16,321 nucleotides of DNA, taken from positions 1 through 16,321 of the forward strand of contig JBDGQU010000170.1 of the NCBI GenBank assembly GCA_042218715.1, given 5' to 3'. This document shows, in pieces, positions 1-6,000 of this stretch. A program made the translations under genes and the position numbers. Position 1 is the stretch's first letter, and each line of letters opens with the position of its first letter. The stretch comes from JAGXLP01 sp042218715 (lineage in GTDB: Bacteria > Bipolaricaulota > Bipolaricaulia > M55B111). The notes beneath the pieces were generated by a model. The model worked only from the letters and a program-made list of their open reading frames with translations. It was not told where the DNA came from and ran no database searches.

Positions 1-18
1 AGATACTATGGGGTAAAG

Positions 19-1362
19 TCAAGGGTACTCTTCATACCCTTGACTACCAACCCCGACTTTACCTACATTTTGTTGGGAGAAATCGGGTGACCTCTCATTG
101 GCTGGATCACTTCCAGTTTGAGGCTCCGGTTTCTCCTCTTCTTTGTTTGCTCTACCTCTTTTTTCCTCATAATGAGGATCAAACGGTTCGCCGGACTTTA
201 GGATTCCGTAAATCAGGTGGACCATCTTTCTCATACAGGAGCCGATGGCCACCATCTCTTCTTTGCCCCTCTTCAGCTGTTTCTGGTAGTGGTTTTTAAT
301 TACTCGGTTGTCCACTACCGCTGACAGGGTACACATAAAGATGGCGTGTCTTAAGTAGCTGTTTCCTTTTTCGGTCATCTCCGGCTTGGGATCACTGGAT
401 TTGCCGGAGCTTTTAAGTTCCGGGTAGGCTCCTACGTAGCCGTTGAGTTTGGTAGCGGTGGGAAAACGATCGATGTCCATGATTTCAGTGGTGATGATGG
501 CCGCAGAAAACTCCCCGATCCCGTCCACGCTGGCAAGTTCGTTGGGGTCAACCTCTTGATATCTGGCCTCTATTCTCTCCTTCAGTTGTTTTACTTCCTG
601 GGTCAGTGGGTTAAGCCTTTTGGCCATAAATTTGAGGGTAAACTCCGTATCCTCGCTGGGTACTTTACCCACCGTGGTCTCGGCGGCTTCCTTTAGGGTA
701 GCTGCCTTCTCTTCGCCCAATCGGTGGTTGTTTTCTCCGTAGCGCAGCTCAGCTAGCTTGTCTTGGTCGACCTCGACGAGCTTAGCCGGCCCAGGATGTT
801 CCTCCAGTACTTTAAGAGAGCTGACGCAGCTGATATCGTTAAAGCAGTTGACGTATTCGGGAAAGACCGAGGAGAGAAGTTTATCTAACTGGTCCTTTAA
901 CTTGGCACATTCTTTGATCCTGGATCTGGCGAACCGGCACAGCTTTCTCAGCCCGAGAAGCTTCCCGTCCGTCATCGGTGTGGGTTCGGGCTTAAACGCC
1001 CTCATGTACCTGGCGATCGACTTTGCATCCACTGAGTCGGTCTTTGTCTTGATCAAGTCGCTTTTCTTGAACTGGTGAATCCGGTTGGGGTTGATCATAG
1101 TTATCTCTATTTTCCCGCTTAAATCCAGTGAATTAAGAAAGGTAAAGAGGTTTCTCCAGTAATCCCCGGTGGACTCGATTCCTACCTTAAGGAGGAGGTC
1201 CTGGTAATTTTGGTCCAGCTTCCCGATCTCCTCAGCCGCCCGGGAGAAACCTTCCTCGTCGTTAGGGATCTTTAGCTTGTCCTGAACTTCCCTCCCCTCA
1301 TGATCCAAAAAGTGGAGGGCGTGCTCTTCTGAACCGATATCGATTCCGAGGTAGATCTTCAT
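19..1362 (-). CDS. IS110-family transposase (DEDD/serine recombinase), 447 aa
   Basis: This enzyme cuts and rejoins the element ends and target DNA, guided in this family by a bridge RNA. The N-terminal RuvC-like DEDD domain shows D8 in GIDIGSEEH, E63 in GIESTGDYW, and D109 and D112 in KTDSVDA. A coiled linker occupies about residues 140-270. The C-terminal Transposase_20 domain begins at DGIGEFSAA (280-288) and carries Y/P...SSG at 313-320, where S319 is the likely nucleophile. The tail after about residue 400 is highly charged and seems dispensable. I chose the ATG at 1362 because GGAGGTG (1374-1380, reverse strand) lies upstream; a TTG at 1383 in the same frame has no such site. At 447 aa it is at the long end for the family but looks intact. 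Confidence 0.9.
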   Translation of the reverse strand: MKIYLGIDIGSEEHALHFLDHEGREVQDKLKIPNDEEGFSRAAEEIGKLDQNYQDLLLKVGIESTGDYWRNLFTFLNSLDLSGKIEITMINPNRIHQFKKSDLIKTKTDSVDAKSIARYMRAFKPEPTPMTDGKLLGLRKLCRFARSRIKECAKLKDQLDKLLSSVFPEYVNCFNDISCVSSLKVLEEHPGPAKLVEVDQDKLAELRYGENNHRLGEEKAATLKEAAETTVGKVPSEDTEFTLKFMAKRLNPLTQEVKQLKERIEARYQEVDPNELASVDGIGEFSAAIITTEIMDIDRFPTATKLNGYVGAYPELKSSGKSSDPKPEMTEKGNSYLRHAIFMCTLSAVVDNRVIKNHYQKQLKRGKEEMVAIGSCMRKMVHLIYGILKSGEPFDPHYEEKRGRANKEEEKPEPQTGSDPANERSPDFSQQNVGKVGVGSQGYEEYP

Positions 1363-1384
1363 CGAGTAACTTGCACCTCCCAAT

Positions 1385-1640
1385 CGTTGATTATCGGGCT
1401 ACAGAAACTCTCCCTGTTATCCCCTTGGCCTCAACTTGTGTATGAGGGCTCTTCGGCCCAGGATACCTTATCAAGGCTTAAAGAGGGGCAGGAAGCGACA
1501 GTCTGCGGGAAGAGGTCAAAGCCTCAGCTTGCCTGCCAGTCATCTCCTGCAACCCTCCTTGGGATATTAAGGGTTTTGGGTTATCGCTTACATCATACAA
1601 GCTCGCTGTGGGGAGGAATCGGCTGGTTAACTTAACTTAA
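1385..1640 (-). ncRNA. Candidate bridge RNA region of IS110 copy 1
   Basis: About 250 nt between the transposase start and the probable element end have no credible gene. Read on the minus strand the stretch contains several short stems, for example GGGC/GCCC around the CGAAGA loop at 1447-1460 and AACCC/GGGTT around 1550-1583. In the IS110 group this position encodes the bridge RNA that pairs with donor and target DNA. The RNA itself is inferred from position and family knowledge; I did not demonstrate its two binding loops. Confidence 0.35.
1611..1628 (+). repeat. 18-bp sequence repeated at 14941-14958 (copy 1)
   Basis: GGGAGGAATCGGCTGGTT occurs here and, identically, at 14941-14958, in the same orientation. 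An exact 18-bp match by chance is improbable within 16 kb. This copy lies at the edge of the first IS110 element; the other follows the tRNA cluster. In both places a GCTGG arm can pair with a nearby CCAGC. Confidence 0.7.
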
Positions 1641-1648
1641 TATGAGGT

Positions 1649-1721
1649 ACCCAGCAGTCAATTCGCCCTGCTCATTAAAATTCGGTATAGGACAAAACCA
1701 GTTCCGAATTGACTGCTGGGT
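1649..1721. repeat. Perfect 17-bp inverted repeat with 39-nt spacer
   Basis: ACCCAGCAGTCAATTCG at 1649-1665 is the exact reverse complement of 1705-1721. The spacer 1666-1704 is AT-rich and holds no gene. It could be a miniature element, a recombination or target site of the neighbouring IS110, or a stem-loop RNA. No run of T follows directly, so it does not look like a simple terminator. Confidence 0.75.
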
Positions 1722-1775
1722 GCTGGGTCTTCTTTTGTAAAAGAACAAAGTCCGTAGTTAAACCTGTTTTTCTAC

Positions 1776-1806
1776 AAGCCCCGTCCCTTGGGGCGGGGTT
1801 CTTGAC
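1776..1806 (+). repeat. GC-rich hairpin resembling an IS200/IS605 right end
   Basis: AGCCCCGTCC at 1777-1786 pairs with GGGCGGGGTT at 1791-1800 around the loop CTTG, with two G-T pairs, and is followed by CTTGAC. Subterminal hairpins of this build followed by TTGAC-like bases are typical of IS200/IS605 right ends, the 3' part of TnpB guide RNAs. No tnpA or tnpB is present, so if the resemblance is real this is a remnant or non-autonomous copy. A simple terminator is the alternative. Confidence 0.4.
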
Positions 1807-1848
1807 TATTCCGTTAAAGAGAGTAGTTTATGGACAATAATTAATTAA

Positions 1849-1940
1849 CTCCGGTAGGAACCACATGGAATTTACCGAAAGGAGAGATTATTACAATTTA
1901 ACCAATCACAACAACGGATCTAGGAAGATCCGCCTATCGC
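1849..1940 (+). repeat. Two-hairpin structured repeat, copy A
   Basis: The first hairpin is CGGTA (1852-1856) with TACCG (1873-1877) around a 16-nt loop containing GGAAC and GGAA. An A/C/T-rich linker carrying ATTATTACA and ACCAATCACAAC follows. The second hairpin is CGGATCT (1915-1921) with AGATCCG (1926-1932) around AGGA, followed by CCTATCG. Copy B at 2193-2285 has the same order with different stem bases that still pair, so structure seems to be kept. Function unknown. Confidence 0.65.
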
Positions 1941-1994
1941 ATAAAGGTACAGCAGAGCAGAGGGGGTACCTGTGCCCCGTTGGTCTCTCTATTC

Positions 1995-2023
1995 ACCAAT
2001 CGCCCGGGCGTGGGAGCCCGGGT
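1995..2023 (+). repeat. Hairpin E of the array
   Basis: CCCGGGC (2003-2009) pairs perfectly with GCCCGGG (2016-2022) around GTGGGA. CACCAATCG just upstream resembles the ACCAAYC box that precedes the clear repeat copies. Its membership of that family is tentative; the stem itself is certain. Confidence 0.5.
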
Positions 2024-2127
2024 TGCTATTGTTTCCACAAACAAAACTCCATTCTTTCCCCATAATAGGGAGAAATGAGTAGTGGGATCTTCCTTTAGGC
2101 TTTTAATCGTATTGGCGTTTAAAGTAC

Positions 2128-2162
2128 ATCAATCCCGATAGCCGAGGCTTTCGAGCCTCGGT
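2128..2162 (+). repeat. Hairpin F of the array
   Basis: CCGAGGCT (2142-2149) pairs perfectly with AGCCTCGG (2154-2161) around a TTCG loop. CATCAATCCCGATA upstream resembles the box preceding the clear copies. Family membership is tentative. Confidence 0.5.
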
Positions 2163-2192
2163 GTATACATAGGTAGAAGTGTTTGATTATTT

Positions 2193-2285
2193 ACTTCGGT
2201 AGGAACTACACGGAACATACCGAAGAAGATATTTCTACACTTCAACCACCCATTACAGCAGGCTTGGAAAAGCCTGCCTGTCGAA
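2193..2285 (+). repeat. Two-hairpin structured repeat, copy B
   Basis: CTTCGGTA (2194-2201) pairs perfectly with TACCGAAG (2218-2225). The linker holds CTACACTTCAACCACCCATT. GCAGGCTT (2258-2265) pairs perfectly with AAGCCTGC (2270-2277) around GGAA, then CCTGTCGAA follows. Against copy A the loops (TAGGAACYACAYGGAAY) and flanks are conserved while stem sequences differ and keep pairing. Confidence 0.7.
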
Positions 2286-2302
2286 AAAGGCATATTAGGG
2301 CC

Positions 2303-2365
2303 AAAGGAAAATTATTACACTTCCACCAACCATCACAGCGGGCCTGGAAAGACCCGCCTATCGAA
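2303..2365 (+). repeat. Structured repeat, copy C (second hairpin only)
   Basis: ATTATTACACTTCCACCAACC leads into GCGGGCCT (2338-2345) pairing with AGACCCGC (2350-2357), one mismatch, around GGAA, then CCTATCGAA. It matches the 3' half of copies A and B closely. The GGTAGGAAC hairpin is not recognisable upstream, so this copy is truncated or diverged. Confidence 0.65.
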
Positions 2366-2420
2366 GAAGAGGTCAACAGATAAACGAATTAATCTTGTTA
2401 CCGACGACCCTATGGATTAT

Positions 2421-2458
2421 CGCCAATACCCAAGCAGGTCAGGCTCAAATGCCTGACC
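2421..2458 (+). repeat. Hairpin G of the array
   Basis: GGTCAGGC (2437-2444) pairs perfectly with GCCTGACC (2451-2458) around TCAAAT. CGCCAATACCCAAG precedes it, similar to the box before the other hairpins. The downstream CCTRTCGAA tail of the clear copies is absent, so membership is tentative. Confidence 0.5.
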
Positions 2459-2486
2459 GGTGGGTAGCCTGCCACCAGTCGCCCTA

Positions 2487-2526
2487 ACAACCAACACGAG
2501 AGGCCAGGAAAAACCTGCCTCTCGAA
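2487..2526 (+). repeat. Structured repeat, copy D
   Basis: AACAACCAACACGAG leads into CGAGAGGC (2497-2504) pairing perfectly with GCCTCTCG (2517-2524); inside, AGG/CCT close an AAAAA loop. GGAAAAA and GCCTCTCGAA match copies B and C in register. The pairing register has shifted outward relative to B, but a strong stem is retained. Confidence 0.6.
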
Positions 2527-2565
2527 TAGTTAAATTCTCTGGAGTTCGTTTGCGGTGCTTCGCGC

Positions 2566-2593
2566 TCGACTCGAGCCAAAGCTTCCGTATAAT
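2566..2593 (+). promoter_or_regulatory. Candidate promoter for pus10
   Basis: TCGACT (2566-2571, four of six bases of TTGACA) and a perfect TATAAT (2588-2593) are separated by 16 bp. Transcription would start near 2600, directly before the GGAGGA ribosome binding site at 2603-2608. That gives a very short leader and places the hairpin array outside the pus10 mRNA. Confidence 0.55.
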
Positions 2594-2613
2594 TGAACAA
2601 ATGGAGGATAAAA

Positions 2614-3834
2614 GTGGATTTACGAGAAAAGAGAGACAGGCTTCTCGACCTAGAACTCTGTGACCGTTGTCTGGGTAGGCAATTCGCCTTGCTCGGTCAC
2701 GGGTTGGAAAATTACGAAAGGGGCGCAATTGCGAGAACGGTTGATGATCTCGAGGAAGGGAGCTTTGTTGACCGGAATGTTACGGAACCGAAGCCATCCG
2801 GAGAGGCATGCTCACTTTGCCACGGTTTGTTCGACAATCTTGAGGATTACGTAGAGCGAGTAGTCCGATCACTCGAGCCTTACGAAATTGAAACTATCCT
2901 TATGGGAACCAGACTACCCGAAGAAGTAGAAAAAGCCGAAGCGCAGTTGTGGGAAAGGTACGGGAAAAAGTTCTCGGAACCGACTAAGACCGAACTGAAC
3001 CGCTTAGTTGGACGAGAGGTTCAGGAGCGGCTCGATCTCGAGGCCGACTTCGAGCGTCCAGACATTAATGCAGTTCTGGATCTTAAAGAAGATCAGGTAG
3101 AGCTTCAGGTAAACTCTTCCCTTTTTTACGGCAGGTATAATAAGTACGTTAGGGGGATACCTCAGACTGTCTGGGACTGCAAAGAATGCGGTGGCCGGGG
3201 CTGTGAAAAGTGTAACTATACGGGGAGAAAATACCAGGAGTCAGTTCAGGAGATCATCCAGGAAAGTTTCCTAAAGGCGGCCGATGCGAAGCAGGCGACG
3301 TTTCACGGTGCGGGCAGGGAGGACCTGGACGCCAGATGCTTTGGGAGAAGGGAATTCGTACTGGAACTCCACGAACCTCGCAGGCGAGGGATAAACGTCG
3401 AGCGGATACGGAAGGAATTAAACGAGTCCCAGTCCAGGGTAGAGTTGTTTGGGATGGAGTCAACCGATAAAGATAAAGTGGAAGAGGTAAAGCAAAGAAG
3501 GGCGGACAAAACGTATCGAGCCGTCGTTAGGTTGACTGGTGAGGTATCCGATCTCCAGGTGAACGAAATCGCTGATATTCAGGGCATTGTAAACCAAAAG
3601 ACGCCAAAAAGAGTGGCCCACAGACGTGCTGATCGGGTAAGAAAGAGACGCGTTTACTGGATTCGCACCGAGGAGGTATGCCGGGGAGTCCTCGAAATCA
3701 CGGTTAAGGCAGAAGCCGGAACCTATATAAAGGAGTTGATTTCCGGTGACGAAGGGAGGACCCGGCCAAGTGTTGCCGGACGGTTAGGCTGCAAAGCCCG
3801 GTGTGAAAAGCTCGACGTACTGGATATTGGCTAG
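2614..3834 (+). CDS. pus10: tRNA pseudouridine(54/55) synthase Pus10, archaeal type, 406 aa
   Basis: Pus10 converts U54 and/or U55 in the T-loop of tRNA to pseudouridine in archaea. From the GTG start, an N-terminal zinc cluster is formed by CDRC (C16, C19) and CSLC (C66, C69), followed by a THUMP-like part. A second four-cysteine knuckle is CKECGGRGCEKC (189-200). The catalytic domain has GREDLDAR (234-241), the catalytic Asp motif, then KTYRA (299-303) and GTYIKELISGDEGRTRPS (369-386), all family hallmarks. I chose GTG 2614 because GGAGGA (2603-2608) precedes it; a TTG at 2593 lies inside the promoter. After DAR the usual MLGxGRPF is shortened to CFGRREF. Other bacterial genes surround it, so horizontal acquisition is likely. 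Confidence 0.92.
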   Translation: MDLREKRDRLLDLELCDRCLGRQFALLGHGLENYERGAIARTVDDLEEGSFVDRNVTEPKPSGEACSLCHGLFDNLEDYVERVVRSLEPYEIETILMGTRLPEEVEKAEAQLWERYGKKFSEPTKTELNRLVGREVQERLDLEADFERPDINAVLDLKEDQVELQVNSSLFYGRYNKYVRGIPQTVWDCKECGGRGCEKCNYTGRKYQESVQEIIQESFLKAADAKQATFHGAGREDLDARCFGRREFVLELHEPRRRGINVERIRKELNESQSRVELFGMESTDKDKVEEVKQRRADKTYRAVVRLTGEVSDLQVNEIADIQGIVNQKTPKRVAHRRADRVRKRRVYWIRTEEVCRGVLEITVKAEAGTYIKELISGDEGRTRPSVAGRLGCKARCEKLDVLDIG

Positions 3835-3887
3835 ATATTTGGCGGGCGCTAGACTGCCTAGAAATGACAACTAAAATATCGAGAGGG

Positions 3888-3905
3888 TTGTTAAACTTAT
3901 AACAA
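3888..3905. promoter_or_regulatory. AT-rich dyad upstream of frr
   Basis: TTGTTA (3888-3893) and TAACAA (3900-3905) form a perfect 6-bp dyad with a 6-nt centre in the 147-bp gap between pus10 and frr. It could be an operator or a weak hairpin. No clear promoter pair is visible, so its role is open. Confidence 0.3.
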
Positions 3906-3981
3906 TTATTGTTTCCCTTTCTTGAAGATAAACCTTAAATCCGGTATCAGTAATATAACCTAGAAGGTAGGAGTGGTAAAA

Positions 3982-4542
3982 TTGAGCGAGACTAACCCCG
4001 TTCCTAAGATGAAAAAGAAGATGAAGGATTCGGTTGAAACACTGAAGGAGGAAATGGCACGGATACACGTCGGGCAAGCCAATCCGGCAATGATAGAGGA
4101 TTTGAAGGTTGACTACTACGGGACGGATACTCCGCTTAACCAAATTTCGAATATCTCGGCTCCGGAAAGCGGTCTTCTTGTGGTCCAGCCTTACGACAGC
4201 AGTCAGGTTGATGCGATAGAGAAGGCTATACTGGAGTCGGATTTGGGTCTAAATCCGAACAACGACGGTGAGGTTATCAGGATTCCCATCCCTAAACTTT
4301 CGGGTGACAGGAGGGAAGAGCTGGTAGAAGTGATTCAGGAAAAAGGAGAGGAAGCTAAGATATCTCTCCGTAATATTCGTCGCGATACAAACAAAAAAAT
4401 TGATGACCTGGAGGACGAAGGGGAGATTACAGAGGACGACAAGTACATGTTGGAGGACGAGGTAGACGATATAACTTCCTCGATGACTGAAAAGATAGAT
4501 GAGATAGTAGAAAACAAGACCAGCAAGGTCCGGTCAGTGTAA
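3982..4542 (+). CDS. frr: Ribosome recycling factor, 186 aa
   Basis: RRF, with EF-G, splits the post-termination ribosome in the cytoplasm. The protein matches the family over its full length: KMKKKMKDSVETLKEE near the start, VDYYGTDTPLNQ, the AIEKAILESDLGLNPN segment, RIPIPKLSGDRREEL, and the C-terminal helix with NIRRDTNKK. I favour the TTG at 3982 because GGTAGGAG (3965-3972) is 9 nt upstream and the result, 186 aa, fits the usual 185. An in-frame GTG at 3973 abuts that site and would add three residues. The usual partners pyrH and tsf are absent here; the gene stands between pus10 and the atp operon. The protein is rich in Asp and Glu. Confidence 0.95.
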   Translation: MSETNPVPKMKKKMKDSVETLKEEMARIHVGQANPAMIEDLKVDYYGTDTPLNQISNISAPESGLLVVQPYDSSQVDAIEKAILESDLGLNPNNDGEVIRIPIPKLSGDRREELVEVIQEKGEEAKISLRNIRRDTNKKIDDLEDEGEITEDDKYMLEDEVDDITSSMTEKIDEIVENKTSKVRSV

Positions 4543-4596
4543 CCCGTTTGAATTGGTTTGCCCGATTGGCGAAAATTTGTTAGTTTGGATGGCAAG

Positions 4597-4626
4597 TAGC
4601 TAAGGGTCGGGTAGACCGGGGAGCTA
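4597..4626 (+). other. Interrupted hairpin in the frr-atp gap
   Basis: TAGCT (4597-4601) pairs with AGCTA (4622-4626), and inside it GGTC (4605-4608) pairs with GACC (4614-4617). It lies about 55 nt past the frr stop and 55 nt before the atpI-like start. No T run follows, so it is not a convincing terminator; it may be a leader structure of the atp mRNA. Confidence 0.3.
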
Positions 4627-4679
4627 ACTATCGCCGGGAGTATTAGCAAATCAAATTTTCCGAAGTATATCCGGTTAAA

Positions 4680-5021
4680 GTGATTGTTATTTCTGGTTTT
4701 TTTATAGGGGAAGGTCTGTACTTCGGCCTTGGGAGGAACTACGCTTTCGGTCTATGGTTAGGTCTGGCGGTTTCGCTGGTCGTGAACTTTGTGTTGGTTT
4801 CTAGAACGAGCGATCTGGTCGAGAGTACTGATACGGGAGATAGAATTAGCAGGCGAGTTTCGCTTCTTGCCATCACTAGATATCTGTTCTACGGGATGGT
4901 GCTGGCGGCTACATCTCTAACTAAGGAGCTTAGTTTTTTTGCGGCGGCTGGCGGTATTCTACTTCCTCTGGTCCTACTGCAGGTGAAGGTCGCAACTAAA
5001 AGTGCTGGCTCTGGAGGGTAA
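4680..5021 (+). CDS. atpI: AtpI-like ATP synthase accessory membrane protein, 113 aa
   Basis: Small hydrophobic protein at the head of the ATP synthase operon, where atpI is usual. AtpI assists assembly of the c ring. Four membrane segments are predicted by eye, near residues 3-18, 22-41, 61-81 and 85-104, with the charged loop RTSDLVESTDTGDR between the second and third. The RYLFYGMVLA stretch opening the third segment is typical of the ATP_synt_I family. The GTG start at 4680 is the only usable one downstream of an in-frame stop at 4644, but no good ribosome binding site precedes it. The stop codon lies 1 nt from the atpB start. Identification rests on size, topology and position more than on sequence. 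Confidence 0.65.
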   Translation: MIVISGFFIGEGLYFGLGRNYAFGLWLGLAVSLVVNFVLVSRTSDLVESTDTGDRISRRVSLLAITRYLFYGMVLAATSLTKELSFFAAAGGILLPLVLLQVKVATKSAGSGG

Positions 5022-5022
5022 G

Positions 5023-5715
5023 ATGCTTGAACACTTAGGGGAAAAACTGGTATTGCAGTTCGGCGATTCCGCGATCTACGGTCTGGATATAATAACTATA
5101 TTCATGTCCTGGCTGGTCATGGCAATAATTATCGGGTTCGCCTGGTGGTTGAGGCAAGGGTTAAATCAGGACGTGGAAGCAGAGCCTTCCGGTAGGCTGG
5201 TTGTGCTTGAATCGCTGATCGATCTCCTCGAGAAGCAGTTCGCCGATGCCTTTGAGGAAGAGCAATTGCGAGTTCAGCTTTTTTCGTTTATTTCGACTCT
5301 GTTCCTCTTCATTACCGTATCGAACTGGATTTCAATAGTTCCTGGTCTTTCATCGCCGACTCAGGACTTCAATATACCGCTCAGTTTTGCCCTGCTGGTA
5401 GTCTTTATTTCTCATTATTACGGGATGAAAATTAACGGGACCGGCAGGTACCTAAAGTCGTTTACCGAGCCTTACGCTTTTATGCTTCCGATGAACATCA
5501 TATCGGAAATAGCCAAACCGCTCTCTCACTCCTTCAGGCTTTACGGAAACATCTTTGGCGGGGCAGTATTGATTACGGTGTTGACGGCCAAGCTAATTCC
5601 GGTCCTGTTACCGGCGATATTTCAGATGTTTTACGGGTTGTTTATTGGGGCCATTCAGGCCTTTGTGTTTGCTTTACTGGCAGTCTCTTATATAAACGTA
5701 GCTGTGGAACAATAA
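5023..5715 (+). CDS. atpB: F-type ATP synthase subunit a, 230 aa
   Basis: Subunit a forms the two ion half-channels beside the c ring in the membrane. The essential stator arginine is R172 in SHSFRLYGN (168-176), followed by IFGGAVL; NWISIVPGLSSPT (101-113) is the conserved segment before the middle helices. Five to six membrane helices are visible. I chose the ATG at 5023, with GGAGGG (5013-5018) upstream; an in-frame GTG at 5002 lies inside atpI and adds seven residues. Length is somewhat below the 271 aa of E. coli, as is common in anaerobes. The start is 1 nt after the atpI stop, so translation is probably coupled. Confidence 0.95.
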   Translation: MLEHLGEKLVLQFGDSAIYGLDIITIFMSWLVMAIIIGFAWWLRQGLNQDVEAEPSGRLVVLESLIDLLEKQFADAFEEEQLRVQLFSFISTLFLFITVSNWISIVPGLSSPTQDFNIPLSFALLVVFISHYYGMKINGTGRYLKSFTEPYAFMLPMNIISEIAKPLSHSFRLYGNIFGGAVLITVLTAKLIPVLLPAIFQMFYGLFIGAIQAFVFALLAVSYINVAVEQ

Positions 5716-5740
5716 ATCTACATTTTAGGAGGTATATTCG

Positions 5741-5986
5741 ATGGAGTTTTCAGCAAGTATAGTCACGGCAGCAAAATACCTGGCAGCTGGTTTCGTGATG
5801 GGGATTGGGTCGATAGCAGCCGCTTATGGTGAAGGACAAGTTGCCTCTCACGCCATTGACGGTATGGCTCGTCAGCCCGAGATGGAGGACAGTCTACTGA
5901 GAACCATGGTTATCGGTCAGGCAATTACGGAATCAACAGGCATTTATTCTCTGATAGTCGCGATTATGTTGTTGATGGTCGTTTAA
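5741..5986 (+). CDS. atpE: F-type ATP synthase subunit c, probably Na+-binding, 81 aa
   Basis: Subunit c builds the rotor ring that carries ions across the membrane. Two helices (about 8-36 and 54-80) flank the polar loop ARQPE (43-47). Helix 2 holds the ion-binding E64 with S65 and T66 in AITESTGIYSL, the signature of sodium-type rings. Helix 1 has E31 where Ilyobacter tartaricus has Q32, giving two carboxylates per site, as described for Fusobacterium nucleatum. Of the helix-1 glycine motif, the first three glycines are replaced by S24, A26 and A28, with G30 and G32 kept. AGGAGG (5728-5733) precedes the ATG. The motifs are seen directly; sodium coupling is inferred. Confidence 0.95.
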   Translation: MEFSASIVTAAKYLAAGFVMGIGSIAAAYGEGQVASHAIDGMARQPEMEDSLLRTMVIGQAITESTGIYSLIVAIMLLMVV

Positions 5987-6000
5987 GACCGAGGTGAATC

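Larger units (their letters stand above)
1..1640 (-). mobile_element. IS110-family insertion sequence, copy 1 (partial at window start)
   Basis: The element consists of a minus-strand IS110-type transposase gene and a long non-coding stretch (1363 to about 1640) on its 5' side. That layout is the one known for the IS110 group, in which the non-coding end upstream of the gene encodes a bridge RNA. Only 18 nt follow the stop codon before the window begins, so the 3' boundary is not resolved. The 5' boundary is set loosely near 1640, just before a 17-bp inverted repeat that may belong to the target. IS110 elements normally lack terminal inverted repeats and make little or no target duplication, so the ends cannot be fixed by eye. 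Confidence 0.6.

Noticed and set aside
758..1078. Plus-strand reading frame opposite the first transposase
   Set aside because: Antisense to a well-supported transposase and without family features.
1865..2383. Short plus-strand reading frames of 66 codons at 1865-2065 and 2183-2383
   Set aside because: They run through the hairpins and have no protein-like composition, no family match and no good ribosome binding site.
1849..2526. Hairpin array as a CRISPR array
   Set aside because: The repeats are not identical, spacing varies from about 66 to 133 bp, and no cas gene is present.
1849..2526. Hairpin array as integron attC sites
   Set aside because: No RYYYAAC/GTTRRRY ends, no gene cassettes and no integrase.
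2417..2728. Minus-strand reading frame of 103 codons
   Set aside because: It overlaps the hairpin array, the pus10 promoter and the pus10 start, and has no recognisable domain.
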